A stretch of 64,000 nt of DNA from Hymenobacter cyanobacteriorum (GTDB lineage Bacteria; Bacteroidota; Bacteroidia; Cytophagales; Hymenobacteraceae): positions 215,726 to 279,725 of the forward strand of contig NZ_JALBGC010000006.1 in the NCBI RefSeq assembly GCF_022631375.1, given 5' to 3'. The notes beneath the pieces are model-generated. The model was not told the origin of the DNA and ran no database searches. It saw nothing but the letters and a program-made list of their open reading frames with translations. Positions 9,283 to 17,416 of the stretch are shown piece by piece (the stretch's first letter is position 1; every line of letters begins with the position of its first letter). Position numbers and translations under genes: made by a program.

Positions 9283-9877
9283 GAGAAAGGTCAAGAGGAC
9301 CCACAGTGAGTGGTAACTGCAGGAACTGGTCAGTACACCCGAATTGGGCCTGTATGCTGTGTCTTTAGATAATACAATTACACCCCTCTTATCAAAAACA
9401 TCCAGCCTGCCATAGTAGCATCAAAGCCTGAAAACCACACAAGAAATGCAGGGCCGATTCAGCTTTTGGATAGATAGGGTGCTGTCCCTTCAAAATAAGC
9501 TAAACGTCACCAGTGGATAAGCACAAAGGGGGGATGGAGACCAGGGGTTGAAATTGTACTGTTTTCCTAAAGTATGATAATGAACTAAATGAACCGTTGA
9601 TTGAATCGAATTACTGACCAGACAATCATGGGAGGCAAACAAAGGGTTTACTGATGATATTTTTTAGAGCAGGCATACTTGTTGATGCGGTTTATCCGAT
9701 AGAAGGAACTGCGGATTGAAACGAGAACACCGGCCGATTAGGAAGTGGTCTGTTTATCTTATCTGGGGTGAGTGGGCTGGCTAATGGGGAAAGCATATCG
9801 TTCTGATAGGTGGTTGATGGGGCTTGCAGAGAAACGGATTATTAGCCATTTGGGGAGGGTGTTGAAAGCGAACGGGT

Positions 9878-9890
9878 AGGCAGTGGGGAA
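9878..9890 (+). repeat. Dispersed 13-bp motif AGGCAGTGGGGAA, copy 3
   Basis: Exact copy on the plus strand, preceded by T and followed by GAAAAAGGG. It faces the inverted copy at 10703, so the truncated relaxase gene lies between two inverted copies. Confidence 0.5.
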
Positions 9891-10103
9891 GAAAAAGGGT
9901 GAAACAATTTGGTGACGTAGCAGTGCTGGTGTAGCTTGCTTGTGAAGTAGGGTTTGGGTTGATTGGAAGCCTTAGCTTGACTGGTTTTTTTGAATGCATC
10001 ACACACACGATGCATACAGAAATTATACATAGCTTCGCTGACATATTTTACTTGTCATTCCACCTACTTAGAAGGTCCTTCATTTTTTTCTTTTCTAGCG
10101 ACT

Positions 10104-10625
10104 ATGGCTTACGCAATAATCAAGTGGGGTAGGATTCAAACAGTGGTGCAAGCGGCATCGGCCACGGCCCATAACTACCGCCAGTACGAGGTGTCCAACG
10201 CCGACCAGGAGGCCCCGCATCCGAACATCGAGTTCGTGAACGTCGCCGAGCGCGACTACTGGGAAGTGGCCAGCGAACGCATCACCGAGGCCGGCATCAC
10301 GCCCCGCCGGAAAGACGCGGTTCGGTGCGTGGAAGCTTTTATAACTGCTTCGCCCGAGTTTTTTAAATGCGACCCTAACGGATGGACAGCTGATTATTCG
10401 CAGAGCAACTGGCTGAAGGATACTAGGATTTTTCTAACCGAGAAGTTCGGGGAGAAAAACCTTATCGCCTTCCAGCTTCACCAGGATGAGAAGACGCCGC
10501 ACATCCACGCCGTCATTGTGCCCATTACACCAAACGGGCAGCTGTCCGCACGGGGCCTGTTCAATCCGGCTACTATGCGCGGGTATCAACGCGAGTACGC
10601 CGAGAAGATGAAGGACCATCTATAG
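10104..10625 (+). CDS. Truncated MobV-type relaxase (first copy)
   Basis: A 173-residue protein equal to the N-terminal third of a MobV/Pre relaxase. It keeps the N-terminal motif TAHNYRQYE and the metal-binding motif DEKTPHIHAVIVPI, which in this family binds the divalent ion next to the nicking residue. It stops at KMKDHL, where the second copy continues KMKAHGLERG, so the C-terminal oligomerisation/helical part is missing. The start at 10104 was chosen because it aligns with the start of the second copy. A block of about 170 bp (10160-10330) is almost identical to 10791-10961 in the second copy while flanking DNA diverges, a sign of gene conversion. The catalytic domain alone could still be active. 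Confidence 0.75.
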   Translation: MAYAIIKWGRIQTVVQAASATAHNYRQYEVSNADQEAPHPNIEFVNVAERDYWEVASERITEAGITPRRKDAVRCVEAFITASPEFFKCDPNGWTADYSQSNWLKDTRIFLTEKFGEKNLIAFQLHQDEKTPHIHAVIVPITPNGQLSARGLFNPATMRGYQREYAEKMKDHL

Positions 10626-10654
10626 CAGGTCGGCAAGTGCAGCCTGCTTTTTTT
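10624..10654 (+). terminator. Probable terminator after truncated relaxase
   Basis: AGCAGG (10624-10629) and CCTGCT (10643-10648) form a short stem followed by seven T residues, overlapping the stop codon of the truncated relaxase gene. Confidence 0.5.
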
Positions 10655-10702
10655 AATACAATTTTTAGGACGTGCGCCCTTCTCCGGCAACCCTCCTTTT
10701 TC

Positions 10703-10715
10703 TTCCCCACTGCCT
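10703..10715 (-). repeat. Dispersed 13-bp motif, inverted copy 4
   Basis: TTCCCCACTGCCT, the exact complement of copies 1-3. It is followed by AATCGTTT and lies 15 bp before the start codon of the full-length relaxase. Confidence 0.55.
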
Positions 10716-10729
10716 AATCGTTTACTCTA

Positions 10730-12301
10730 ATGGCTTACGTCATTTTGCGTCACGGCAAACTATCTACCCGAACCCAGGCGGCGGCGGCCACGGCCCACAA
10801 CTATCGCCAGTACGAGGTGTCCAACGCCGACCAGGAGGCCCCGCATCCGAACATCGAGTTCGTGAACGTCGCCGAGCGCGACTACTGGGAAGTGGCCAGC
10901 GAACGCATCACCGAGGCCGGCATCACGCCCCGCCGGAAGGATGCGGTTCGGTGCGTGGAAATCATTTTGTCAGCTTCGCCCGAATGGTTTGAACGCAATG
11001 AAAATGGACGGGCAAAGGATTACTCGCAGAGTGAGTGGCTGAAAGACACCAGAAGTTTTCTAACCGAGAAGTATGGCGAGAAAAACCTCATTGCCTTCCA
11101 GCTTCAGCAAGATGAGAAAACGCCGCACATCCACGCCATCGTCGTGCCTATCACCAGTGACGGGCGGCTATCCGCGCGGGACTTGTTTAATCCGGGGACA
11201 CTACGCCGCAATCAGACCGAGTACGGCGAGAAGATGAAGGCGCATGGCCTGGAACGAGGCATTGAGTATAGCAAGGCCAAGCATCAGCCCATGAAGCGTT
11301 TCTACGGCCAGCAAAACGAGACCGCTGCCGAACTGGGCATGCAGCTGGGACCAGCCAGCCCGTATCAGGAAAAGCAGGTATCCAGGCCGGGCCACATTGT
11401 GGCTAATCCCGAAAAGTGGGCCGCCCAAGAGAGTCAGGTAATGAACGACCACGCCCGGGCCCAGGTGGATGCCGCCAACCAACGGGCTGATAAGGCTCAG
11501 AATTCGGCGCTAGAACATGCCGCAGTCAAGGACCAGGTCCGATTACTGCAAAAGCAGTTGAGCGCGTTACAGGAGCTAAAACGGGCCGACGATAAAGTGC
11601 AGGAGGACCTGTACAAATGTCTGGCGGGGGGGGAGAAAACCCCTCGAATGGTTTTGAATAAAGGTAATGAACTGCTAGACAATGAGGTGCGCGCTTTAGT
11701 AATTGGCCGAATAACTGTCACTATGCTCAACCAAGACGTTAAGACAGCAGGTGATAGGGGAAATTATAATAGAGCGGCTGAGTTAGTCGACAAGGTGACG
11801 GACCAAGAAGCCAAGAACAAACTTTTAGAGGCCGGTCTGAGCCGTTATGCAGGCGGTAAGACCCGGTTGGCAGAACTCAACGAGAAGCAGGCAAAGGATG
11901 CCGCCGAAAAAATTCGGGAAGCTGAAAAGCAAAAAAGATGGGATGAAGAAGAACCCGCGCGAAGAGCCCAAAAAATTCTCGACCAGGAACGCCAGCAAAA
12001 GGTCATTTTTGATAATGAACGGCTAAAAATTGAACAGGTAAGCGGACAAGTGCTGAGTACGAAATCGCACATCATGTCGCTTGATGGATTCGCTTGGTCG
12101 GCCAGAGAAGCTGGTTTACAGGTAGAAATTCCCAGTAAGGGGCAACTCATTCTCTCTATCCCGGGAAGTAAAAACCGCTTTGAACACCAAGACCTCCAGT
12201 TGGGCGGTAAAGAATTCGCTGACGTTCTCAACGGACACATCAAAATCAACAATGCAACATATGAACGAGAGAAGGGGAGGAGCTACGACCGGGAAATGTG
12301 A
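10730..12301 (+). CDS. MobV/Pre-family relaxase, full length
   Basis: A 523-residue mobilisation relaxase (Mob_Pre family). It would nick one strand at the plasmid oriT and pilot it into a recipient cell using another element's mating pore. The catalytic domain spans about residues 1-200 with the N-terminal TAHNYRQYE motif and the histidine triad region DEKTPHIHAIVVPI. Residues about 240-430 are charged and predicted helical, probably coiled coil, as usual in MobV proteins, which dimerise there. The last 90 residues (LSTKSHIMSLDGFAWSAREAG) form a small separate domain. A copy of the 13-bp dispersed motif sits just upstream and another 39 bp downstream, so the gene is flanked by direct copies in the same orientation. 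Confidence 0.88.
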   Translation: MAYVILRHGKLSTRTQAAAATAHNYRQYEVSNADQEAPHPNIEFVNVAERDYWEVASERITEAGITPRRKDAVRCVEIILSASPEWFERNENGRAKDYSQSEWLKDTRSFLTEKYGEKNLIAFQLQQDEKTPHIHAIVVPITSDGRLSARDLFNPGTLRRNQTEYGEKMKAHGLERGIEYSKAKHQPMKRFYGQQNETAAELGMQLGPASPYQEKQVSRPGHIVANPEKWAAQESQVMNDHARAQVDAANQRADKAQNSALEHAAVKDQVRLLQKQLSALQELKRADDKVQEDLYKCLAGGEKTPRMVLNKGNELLDNEVRALVIGRITVTMLNQDVKTAGDRGNYNRAAELVDKVTDQEAKNKLLEAGLSRYAGGKTRLAELNEKQAKDAAEKIREAEKQKRWDEEEPARRAQKILDQERQQKVIFDNERLKIEQVSGQVLSTKSHIMSLDGFAWSAREAGLQVEIPSKGQLILSIPGSKNRFEHQDLQLGGKEFADVLNGHIKINNATYEREKGRSYDREM

Positions 12302-12339
12302 TGAACCGAAAACAGGGCTGAGCCGGAAGTAGATTTTTC

Positions 12340-12352
12340 TTCCCCACTGCCT
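12340..12352 (-). repeat. Dispersed 13-bp motif, inverted copy 5
   Basis: TTCCCCACTGCCT followed by AATCGTT, identical over about 22 bp to the copy at 10703, so the full-length relaxase gene lies between two direct repeats. Confidence 0.55.
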
Positions 12353-12452
12353 AATCGTTGTTCAACACCTCTGCTTGAGAGGACGGAGGTTCGCTTTTTC
12401 GACCGTACTGGACAGTCGTTCCGGGGGCATTCAACGAGCCGTTCAATGACCT

Positions 12453-12485
12453 TTCAAAATGGAGGCTTTTAGCCTCCATTTTGAA
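12453..12485. terminator. Perfect 15-bp-arm hairpin
   Basis: TTCAAAATGGAGGCT (12453-12467) and its exact complement (12471-12485) are separated by TTT. There is no downstream T-tract, so it may act as a bidirectional transcription stop or as a replication-associated hairpin between the mob and repL-like genes. Confidence 0.55.
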
Positions 12486-12582
12486 GAGTTAAGAGCGACC
12501 CCTCATAACTCATTGACCAGTCGGCAGGTCGTGTTTTAAGAAACACACTTCTTGTTTTAAAATTCGCACTTGTCTTTTTAGA

Positions 12583-12692
12583 ATCAGGACCAAAACTAAA
12601 ACAAATTGATTTAGTTTTGGCAAACAAACTGTTTTACTTTTGCTAGGTAATCCTAAAACAAAATTGTTTAGTTTATATATATTAGATACAAA
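12583..12692 (+). promoter_or_regulatory. A/T-rich leader of the repL-like gene with inverted repeats
   Basis: CCAAAACTAAA and TTTAGTTTTGG form an 11-bp inverted repeat separated by nine bases, and a second related pair (CTAAAACAAAATTG, GTTTAG) follows before the start codon. Such leaders usually control initiator synthesis, but the mechanism cannot be told from sequence. Confidence 0.45.
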
Positions 12693-13349
12693 ATGAGCCA
12701 GTCTACCGCATCCTCTCCAGATAAATCAACCGAACCTCACACTTGGTACAAGAAGCTGACTGACTACCCATCGAACCGTGAAAATCCCTTTTTAGAAAAA
12801 GCGGTAGCGGAGATGAAGGTTTCCGTTAAGCGTCAGTCTATCAAGCCTAGGAATCGCGGAGCGGAAACAAGTCTGGTGCTCGTCGACGACCTCGGTGAAG
12901 AACACGGGGAAGCAATCTTCGTGCGGCAAGTTGAGGTCGATGAAGCCGGATTCACCAAAATATTTCGGGAAGGCTTGGCTCGTTTTAGCGGTCTAAGTAT
13001 GCGTGGTACAAAGGTCTGGCTTTACATATGTGACCAACTCAAACCGGGTTCAACAAGCGTGCACTTTATGCATTCGCAATGTCTGGAGCATACTGGATAT
13101 AAGAGCCGGAGCAATGTTATGAGCGGTTTAGCTGAGCTATTGGAAGCATCCATCATCGCTCGAAGCGAAGAATCTAGCCTCTACTTCATTAATCCGATGG
13201 TCATGTTCAATGGCAATCGGATAACTTTTGCCAAGTCCTACGTTAGAAAGCAGATAACTAAAAACCATCCTACTCAGTACGAACTAGAGCTCAACCCCCA
13301 TCTTTCATTGAACCAGTTAAAGGACCTGTCCACAAGGCTGGATGGTTGA
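12693..13349 (+). CDS. RepL-like plasmid replication/maintenance protein
   Basis: A 218-residue winged-helix protein resembling the RepL family of plasmid initiators. The central part KVWLYICDQLKPGS..VHF, the helix-turn-helix-like region TGYKSRSNVMSGLAELLEASIIARS and the signature YFINPMVMFNGNRITFAKSYV match the pattern seen in RepL-type proteins (INPxxxFNGDR). The first 80 residues are polar and likely flexible. The leader is A/T-rich with inverted repeats. If correct, this is a second replication system independent of the Rep_3/iteron one. The match rests on motif memory only; another winged-helix regulator remains possible. Confidence 0.6.
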   Translation: MSQSTASSPDKSTEPHTWYKKLTDYPSNRENPFLEKAVAEMKVSVKRQSIKPRNRGAETSLVLVDDLGEEHGEAIFVRQVEVDEAGFTKIFREGLARFSGLSMRGTKVWLYICDQLKPGSTSVHFMHSQCLEHTGYKSRSNVMSGLAELLEASIIARSEESSLYFINPMVMFNGNRITFAKSYVRKQITKNHPTQYELELNPHLSLNQLKDLSTRLDG

Positions 13350-13479
13350 TGAGGTGTTTTAGAAAGGGGAAGGCAGTCGGGCTGACTGGCCTCACACCTC
13401 AGTGCTTGCACACATAATGCATTATCTGACGGGGTGGTGTTGTAACGTTCGTCGCAGACTTTAACCCAGGGAGCAACTC

Positions 13480-13974
13480 CTATTCACTGGTCCCGACGCG
13501 ACGGCCTCGCTGAATGCGTTCCCGGCGCTGCTGCTCCTGCTCGCGGGCCTTGGCCGGGCGGGGAGCAGCAGGAACATCCGTAGCAAACAACAGGTCCAGT
13601 GCATCTTGCAGGGCCTGCTTTTGTGAATAGGTGTACTCACCCCGCGACCGGCGCGCGTGGACGAAGTCTCTCAACTGCTCCAGATGCCCCCGGCTGAGCA
13701 CGAACGTTTGGCGGACTCCATCCGACGCATCATCGGCCTCCGGAGCGGCTACGGTAACGGGAACTTCCGCTTTGGATGCCCGCTTATTATTGCTTTTATT
13801 ACCAGTGTTACTTGTATTATCAGTATTGCTGGTTGTCTTTGACACAACTGGCTTAGCCGCTGGTTTTTGGACGGGGGCAATATCGTCGGTGAGGTCGAAG
13901 AAGTCGCGCTCTGACGTTGGCTTTGCAGTGGTCGCCTCGCCGGCAGCCGATAGATTTTTGAAGGTTTTGGCCAT
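13480..13974 (-). CDS. ParB-like centromere-binding protein
   Basis: A 164-residue basic protein encoded 14 bp downstream of parA in the same direction, the usual place of the DNA-binding partner of a type Ib partition ATPase. The N-terminus (MAKTFKNLSAAG) is followed by a flexible stretch containing SNTDNTSNTGNKSNN. The folded part is about residues 85-135 (RQTFVLSRGHLEQLRDFVHARR, TYSQKQALQDALDLLF) and has the look of a ribbon-helix-helix or short helical DNA-binding domain. The tail is very basic (RRERIQRGRRVG). The Ser/Gly-Asn-Thr repeat is encoded by the same 9-bp unit that forms the putative centromere, so the gene itself may carry binding sites. A dead copy lies at 7545-8030. Confidence 0.7.
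   Translation of the reverse strand: MAKTFKNLSAAGEATTAKPTSERDFFDLTDDIAPVQKPAAKPVVSKTTSNTDNTSNTGNKSNNKRASKAEVPVTVAAPEADDASDGVRQTFVLSRGHLEQLRDFVHARRSRGEYTYSQKQALQDALDLLFATDVPAAPRPAKAREQEQQRRERIQRGRRVGTSE
13786..13836 (-). repeat. 9-bp repeats inside parB coding sequence, cluster 6
   Basis: On the minus strand the units AGCAATACT, GATAATACA, AGTAACACT, GGTAATAAA and AGCAATAAT follow each other in 9-bp phase and in the parB reading frame, encoding (S/D/G)-N-(T/K) tripeptides. Confidence 0.65.
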
Positions 13975-13988
13975 GGGATGTAAGCTGC

Positions 13989-14729
13989 TTAGCGGGTGAG
14001 GATTTCCGCCACCAGCGCCTGGTAGTCGGTGGCCCCGGCACTTTGCGGAGCATAAGTGAAAATATCTTTGCCTAAATGAGGGGCTTCCCCCAAGGCAATG
14101 CTTTCGCGGATAAAGCTGTTCAGCACCAGTTCCGGATGCTGGGCCCGCATTTGCTCGGCCGTTTCCCGCCGCAGCACCTTACGGGCGTCGTGGCGGGTGA
14201 AGAAGATACCGCCGACTATCAATTCGGGGTTTAGCCGCCGCTGCACCCGGCTCACCAGACCCAGCACCATCTCCAGGCCATCGGTCGCGTACAGCTGGGC
14301 CTCCAGCGGAATGTAGAGCTCCTGCGCGCAGGCGTAGGCGTTGAGCGTGACCAGCCCCAGCGCCGGCGGGCAATCGAGTAAGATATAGTCAAACTTCCCG
14401 CGAATTGGCTCAAGCAACTCCTTGAGCAGAAACTCGCGGTCCAGTTCGTCGCCCTTCACCTTCTCGAAGCCCGACAGCGCCGGTGAGCCCGCTATCAGCC
14501 CCATGCCGTGGGCCGGATAGGCTTTGAGGGGATACTCCTGCAGCAGCGCGCCATACACGTTTTTCTCCGCCTTCACCACCCCTAGTCCTTTGCTAAGGTT
14601 GGCCTGCGGGTCCAGGTCCACGAGTAGTACCCGCTTGCCGGCGCGCAATAGCCCCGCGCCGATATTGGCGGTGGACGTGGTTTTGCCAACTCCGCCCTTT
14701 TGATTCGTAAATGCCAGAATTTTACTCAT
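13989..14729 (-). CDS. parA: ParA partition ATPase
   Basis: A 246-residue Walker-type ATPase for plasmid segregation. The deviant Walker A motif NQKGGVGKTTS is at residues 8-18, Walker A' LLVDLDPQAN near 40 and Walker B region YILLDCPPALG near 120. There is no N-terminal DNA-binding extension, so it is a small type Ib ParA, whose partner normally represses the operon. The parB-like gene follows at once. Upstream are a TATATTTG box (14734-14741, minus strand) and the 9-bp repeat cluster, the expected centromere/operator position. ParA would form a nucleoid-bound gradient and move ParB-bound plasmid copies apart. Confidence 0.92.
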   Translation of the reverse strand: MSKILAFTNQKGGVGKTTSTANIGAGLLRAGKRVLLVDLDPQANLSKGLGVVKAEKNVYGALLQEYPLKAYPAHGMGLIAGSPALSGFEKVKGDELDREFLLKELLEPIRGKFDYILLDCPPALGLVTLNAYACAQELYIPLEAQLYATDGLEMVLGLVSRVQRRLNPELIVGGIFFTRHDARKVLRRETAEQMRAQHPELVLNSFIRESIALGEAPHLGKDIFTYAPQSAGATDYQALVAEILTR

Positions 14730-14733
14730 GCGG

Positions 14734-14741
14734 CAAATATA
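14734..14741 (-). promoter_or_regulatory. Bacteroidota -7 box upstream of parA
   Basis: TATATTTG on the minus strand fits the Bacteroidota -7 consensus TAnnTTTG and lies five bases before the parA start codon, implying a very short leader. A clear -33 TTTG is not visible. Confidence 0.45.
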
Positions 14742-14751
14742 GGCACCCGAA

Positions 14752-14806
14752 TGTTACCAGTGTTATACGTAACACAAATATTACTAGTGTTACTAATATT
14801 ATAACT
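14752..14806. repeat. 9-bp centromere-like repeats, cluster 7, upstream of parA
   Basis: Units in both orientations (GTAACATTC, TATAACACT, AGTAATATT, AGTAACACT) occupy the 55 bp directly upstream of the parA promoter box. The position suggests a combined centromere and operator bound by the ParB-like protein. Confidence 0.7.
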
Positions 14807-15139
14807 GTTCACGCAATGGTATTTGCAATTGAATAAACCTTGTTATAGCGGCGCAGATTAAAATTACTGTGATTTCTATCCTACGCTTCGTGAGGGGCTA
14901 CCCCACATCATGGTCTGCTACAATCATCGTTGGTCGTGTGTGGACGCGAGGCGGTAGAGAGGCATATTTTTGATAATGGTTTTAGCCCCCCCTTATTTAC
15001 CAATCCTGTAGCAGCCGGACGTTGTATATCCCATAGGAAAGCCACGGATGGTCTTCAGCGCTACCGCTGCACGGCCTGCCAGATGCCTGTGGGCTCGTAG
15101 TCTTCGTTGAGTAGCACCAGCATGACGCTATCCATCCCA
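14807..15139. other. Non-coding interval
   Basis: No intact gene is seen. Around 15037-15087 the plus strand reads KATDGLQRYRCTACQ, which resembles the zinc-finger end of an IS1-type InsA protein and may be a tiny insertion-sequence remnant. Confidence 0.35.
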
Positions 15140-15391
15140 TTACTTGCGAAACTTTAGCGCGCCGACCTTTTGGGTTGGCTTACCGGTGGGCAGCAGCCGG
15201 CGGCCCATTATCCGAATCTTGTGCTCCTGGCCGTCCACGATTTCGCTCGCGTCGTAACCTTCGCAGCAAGCGTCAGCCAGCGTCAATCCGAGCAGCCGCA
15301 CCGTTTCTGCTTCCGCCATCTCCCCGGATACGCCCAGGGGCTTGCCGGTTAGGGCGTAGCAGGCTTTGGCTAAGGTTTTAGCACGGGCCAG
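15140..15391 (-). pseudogene. C-terminal fragment of a hypothetical protein (DUF6998-like)
   Basis: An open minus-strand frame without a start codon, bounded upstream by a TAG at 15392-15394 and ending at 15140-15142. It reads LAKACYALTGKPLGVSGE, AEAETVRLLGLTLADA, then HKIRIMGRRLLP and VGALKFRK. The pattern (Y-x-LTGKPLGVxGE, E-x-x-RLLGL, IKGRR-like strand) resembles a domain I associate with DUF6998, possibly nuclease-fold, but this is from memory. The beginning of the gene is missing, so it is treated as a fragment. Confidence 0.45.
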
Positions 15392-15634
15392 CTAGCCTAT
15401 AACTTGGTTGTTTTTCTGTCGTGACGGCAATCTGCCAGTGCAACCTCTCAGCCGGCTTTAGCCGAAACCGCCGAATTCCATTCGCTATCAAACCTATGGA
15501 CTTGCAGTCCATAGTCGTTTAGTTCAACCCAGAACCTGATTGTATCCGGCGTAGTGGGGTCCCCTCATTTTCCACCCCTTATGCTTTCGGTTCTAGAAGG
15601 AGCGCAGCATTTGAAAAGCACGCTGGGGGTGGGC

Positions 15635-16063
15635 TTAGCGGCGCATGAGCAGTGCTTCCAGCTGGGGGGTGGTGTACTTGCTGCTCAGGTCAAGCAAATA
15701 TTCTTTCAGGTCAGGGTTGAACTTGCCCGTTACCACCTCTGTGTCCGGCTTCAGGCTCAAGGTGGAAAATAGGAGCAGGTATTGGCTGCAGCCTTTTTCT
15801 TGTCGGAGAGTCTTGTCTTTAGTTGCTTGCATGAGCCGCTTAATGGCCACCAGCAGCTTAGCGTACTGCTTGCCGTCCGCGTTATCGCCTGGGATAACGT
15901 CATTGAAGGCGAACTGGAAGGTTAGCTGTTGCGACTCATGGGTCAAGCTGCTTAGGGCTAAGGCAAAGAGACGGGCCTCCACCGGGCTGTAGGCCGGTGG
16001 GGAGCGAACGAACAGGTCGCTCAGATAAGCAACTTCTTGGATGTCAGATATGGGCGTGCTCAT
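15635..16063 (-). pseudogene. N-terminal half of a Rep_3 initiator
   Basis: A 142-residue frame equal to the first winged-helix domain of a Rep_3 protein: SPVEARLFALALSSL, KQYAKLLVAIKRLMQATKD, and the domain-closing TGKFNPDLKEYLLDL. It ends abruptly after PQLEALLMRR, just where the second domain (SSKYA..IYQL) should begin. The matching second domain is found 7 kb away at 8217-8791 on the same strand. It has a normal start codon and could be translated, but without the second domain it should not initiate replication, although a partial Rep could still interfere with it. Confidence 0.7.
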
Positions 16064-16150
16064 AGCAGAAATGTGTTAGCGGATTGTTAAACAAAACCGT
16101 GCGCTTTGGTGCCAGCCCTTGCACCGGGGTGCCATCATTGCGCCTGGCTC

Positions 16151-16630
16151 TTATGACGCAGGCTGGGGCGTGGGCAGCATTTCGTCGAGCTGCGCCACAT
16201 TGAGCAGGTAATCGCGCAGCATGGGATTGAATAGCACGGTAACCAAGCCATCGACGCACCCAATCGAACGTTCCTTGGTATCGTCCAGCAGCCGGCGCGG
16301 GTGATACTGCCGGAGCGCGGGCATCTCGAACGAAAACATGACCGAGTCGAGTTGGTGCAGCGCGCAGTAAATCAATTCCTCGCGGGTGTTTTCTCCCGGC
16401 GTGGTTACCTCCTCTAACGGGAAAACGTAGTATTCACGCAGGACGTAGCCATCGGCGCGGATTTGCTGCAGCACCCGATTCATGAGTTGATGCACGGGCT
16501 CGCCGGCCGGAAATTTGCGCACAAAGTTCTTGTTCCAGTGGGTGCGGACCATTTTAAAGTCTGCCTGGTCATAGGCCAGGCGCAACACGAACGGGGTCGC
16601 GTGCGGAAGACGGCGTGAGGGGGAGGACAT
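16151..16630 (-). CDS. Hypothetical protein with weak Rep_3-like ending
   Basis: A 159-residue protein without a firm family. It starts MSSPSRRLPHATPF and is mostly alpha/beta, with conserved-looking stretches NKNFVRKFPAGEPVHQLMN and REELIYCALHQLDSVMFSFEMPALRQY. Near the end VTVLFNPMLRDYLLNV is very like the segment GKFNPDLKEYLLDL of the neighbouring Rep_3 fragment. It sits 88 bp upstream of that fragment in the same direction. It may be a divergent replication accessory protein or a plasmid-specific protein; function is unknown. Confidence 0.5.
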   Translation of the reverse strand: MSSPSRRLPHATPFVLRLAYDQADFKMVRTHWNKNFVRKFPAGEPVHQLMNRVLQQIRADGYVLREYYVFPLEEVTTPGENTREELIYCALHQLDSVMFSFEMPALRQYHPRRLLDDTKERSIGCVDGLVTVLFNPMLRDYLLNVAQLDEMLPTPQPAS

Positions 16631-16772
16631 ATTACGGGCAAATAAATAAGTAGCAAAGGGGGAAGAATGCCACCGCTGACGGCGACCGGCTGGGGATGGC
16701 CCAAGACGTTATCCGGTCGGTTCGCGACGCGTCGACGGTGCCATTCTGTTTGTTTACCAACGTCCTACTGGG

Positions 16773-17366
16773 CTACTGAGCATTTTCCGCTTTAAGCCGG
16801 GCGCTGGTCTGGGCCGCCAGCGCGGCTTCCAACGGTTTGCTCAGTACGTCCAGGGTGCCTTCCCACCCAAAGCCCTGGGGTTTTTCGATGTACGCGGCCC
16901 GGGCCCGGCCCCCTTCCCAGAATAGCCGGTACTTGCTCTCTTGCTGACTTGGGCCGAACAGGTAGGTGGTCTCCGGCCGCAGCACGGCCCCGTCGCCGAT
17001 GGCCCGGAATTGGCAGAATTTGCCGTCGAGAAAGTAGTAAAGGGTTCGCACCTGCGCGTGGTGCTTGCCGAACCAGCCGGTGGTCCCCTCGTAGGCGTAG
17101 ACCTTCGTCAGGTCACCCGGCGCGGACGGCACCAAGCGCATTTGGGAAAAGGCACTCAGCGGCTCTCCGAAGGTATGGCCCGCGATGCCGTTAAGCGAAT
17201 CAACCTTGCCGCCGAACGGAAATGCGGAGGGGGCCGGAGCGGCGGTTTCCGGGGCAGCAGCGGCGGGCGGGGAGGTCGAACTCGGCGAAGAGCAACTGGT
17301 CAGCAGCCCACTGGTGAGGAGCAGAAGCGTGGCGGGCGCGAAAAGGCGGTGAAGTGATAACGGCAT
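16773..17366 (-). CDS. Hypothetical lipoprotein
   Basis: A 197-residue secreted lipoprotein. The signal peptide LFAPATLLLLTSGLLTSC ends in a lipobox (LTSC), followed by a Ser/Pro/Ala-rich linker to about residue 50. The folded part begins GGKVDSLNGIAGHTFGEPLSAF and includes VYAYEGTTGWFGKHHAQVRTLYYFLDGKFCQF, which alternates like beta strands and looks like a lipocalin-type or SmpA-like fold, though no family is recognised. The start at 17366 was chosen because it puts the signal peptide at the N-terminus; a longer frame exists but adds low-quality sequence. Confidence 0.65.
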   Translation of the reverse strand: MPLSLHRLFAPATLLLLTSGLLTSCSSPSSTSPPAAAAPETAAPAPSAFPFGGKVDSLNGIAGHTFGEPLSAFSQMRLVPSAPGDLTKVYAYEGTTGWFGKHHAQVRTLYYFLDGKFCQFRAIGDGAVLRPETTYLFGPSQQESKYRLFWEGGRARAAYIEKPQGFGWEGTLDVLSKPLEAALAAQTSARLKAENAQ

Positions 17367-17416
17367 GGGGTACGAAAGGGAAAGCAGGGAAAGAAAGGGG
17401 TTAGTGGTATCCGCTA

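Larger units (their letters stand above)
8792..10103. other. Long A/T-rich non-coding interval upstream of mob genes
   Basis: No gene is supported over 1.3 kb. The sequence is distinctly A/T-richer than the flanks (for example 8750-9150) and contains two exact copies of AGGCAGTGGGGAA at 9270 and 9878. Its position directly upstream of two relaxase genes makes it a plausible place for the transfer origin, but no nick site can be assigned. Confidence 0.45.
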
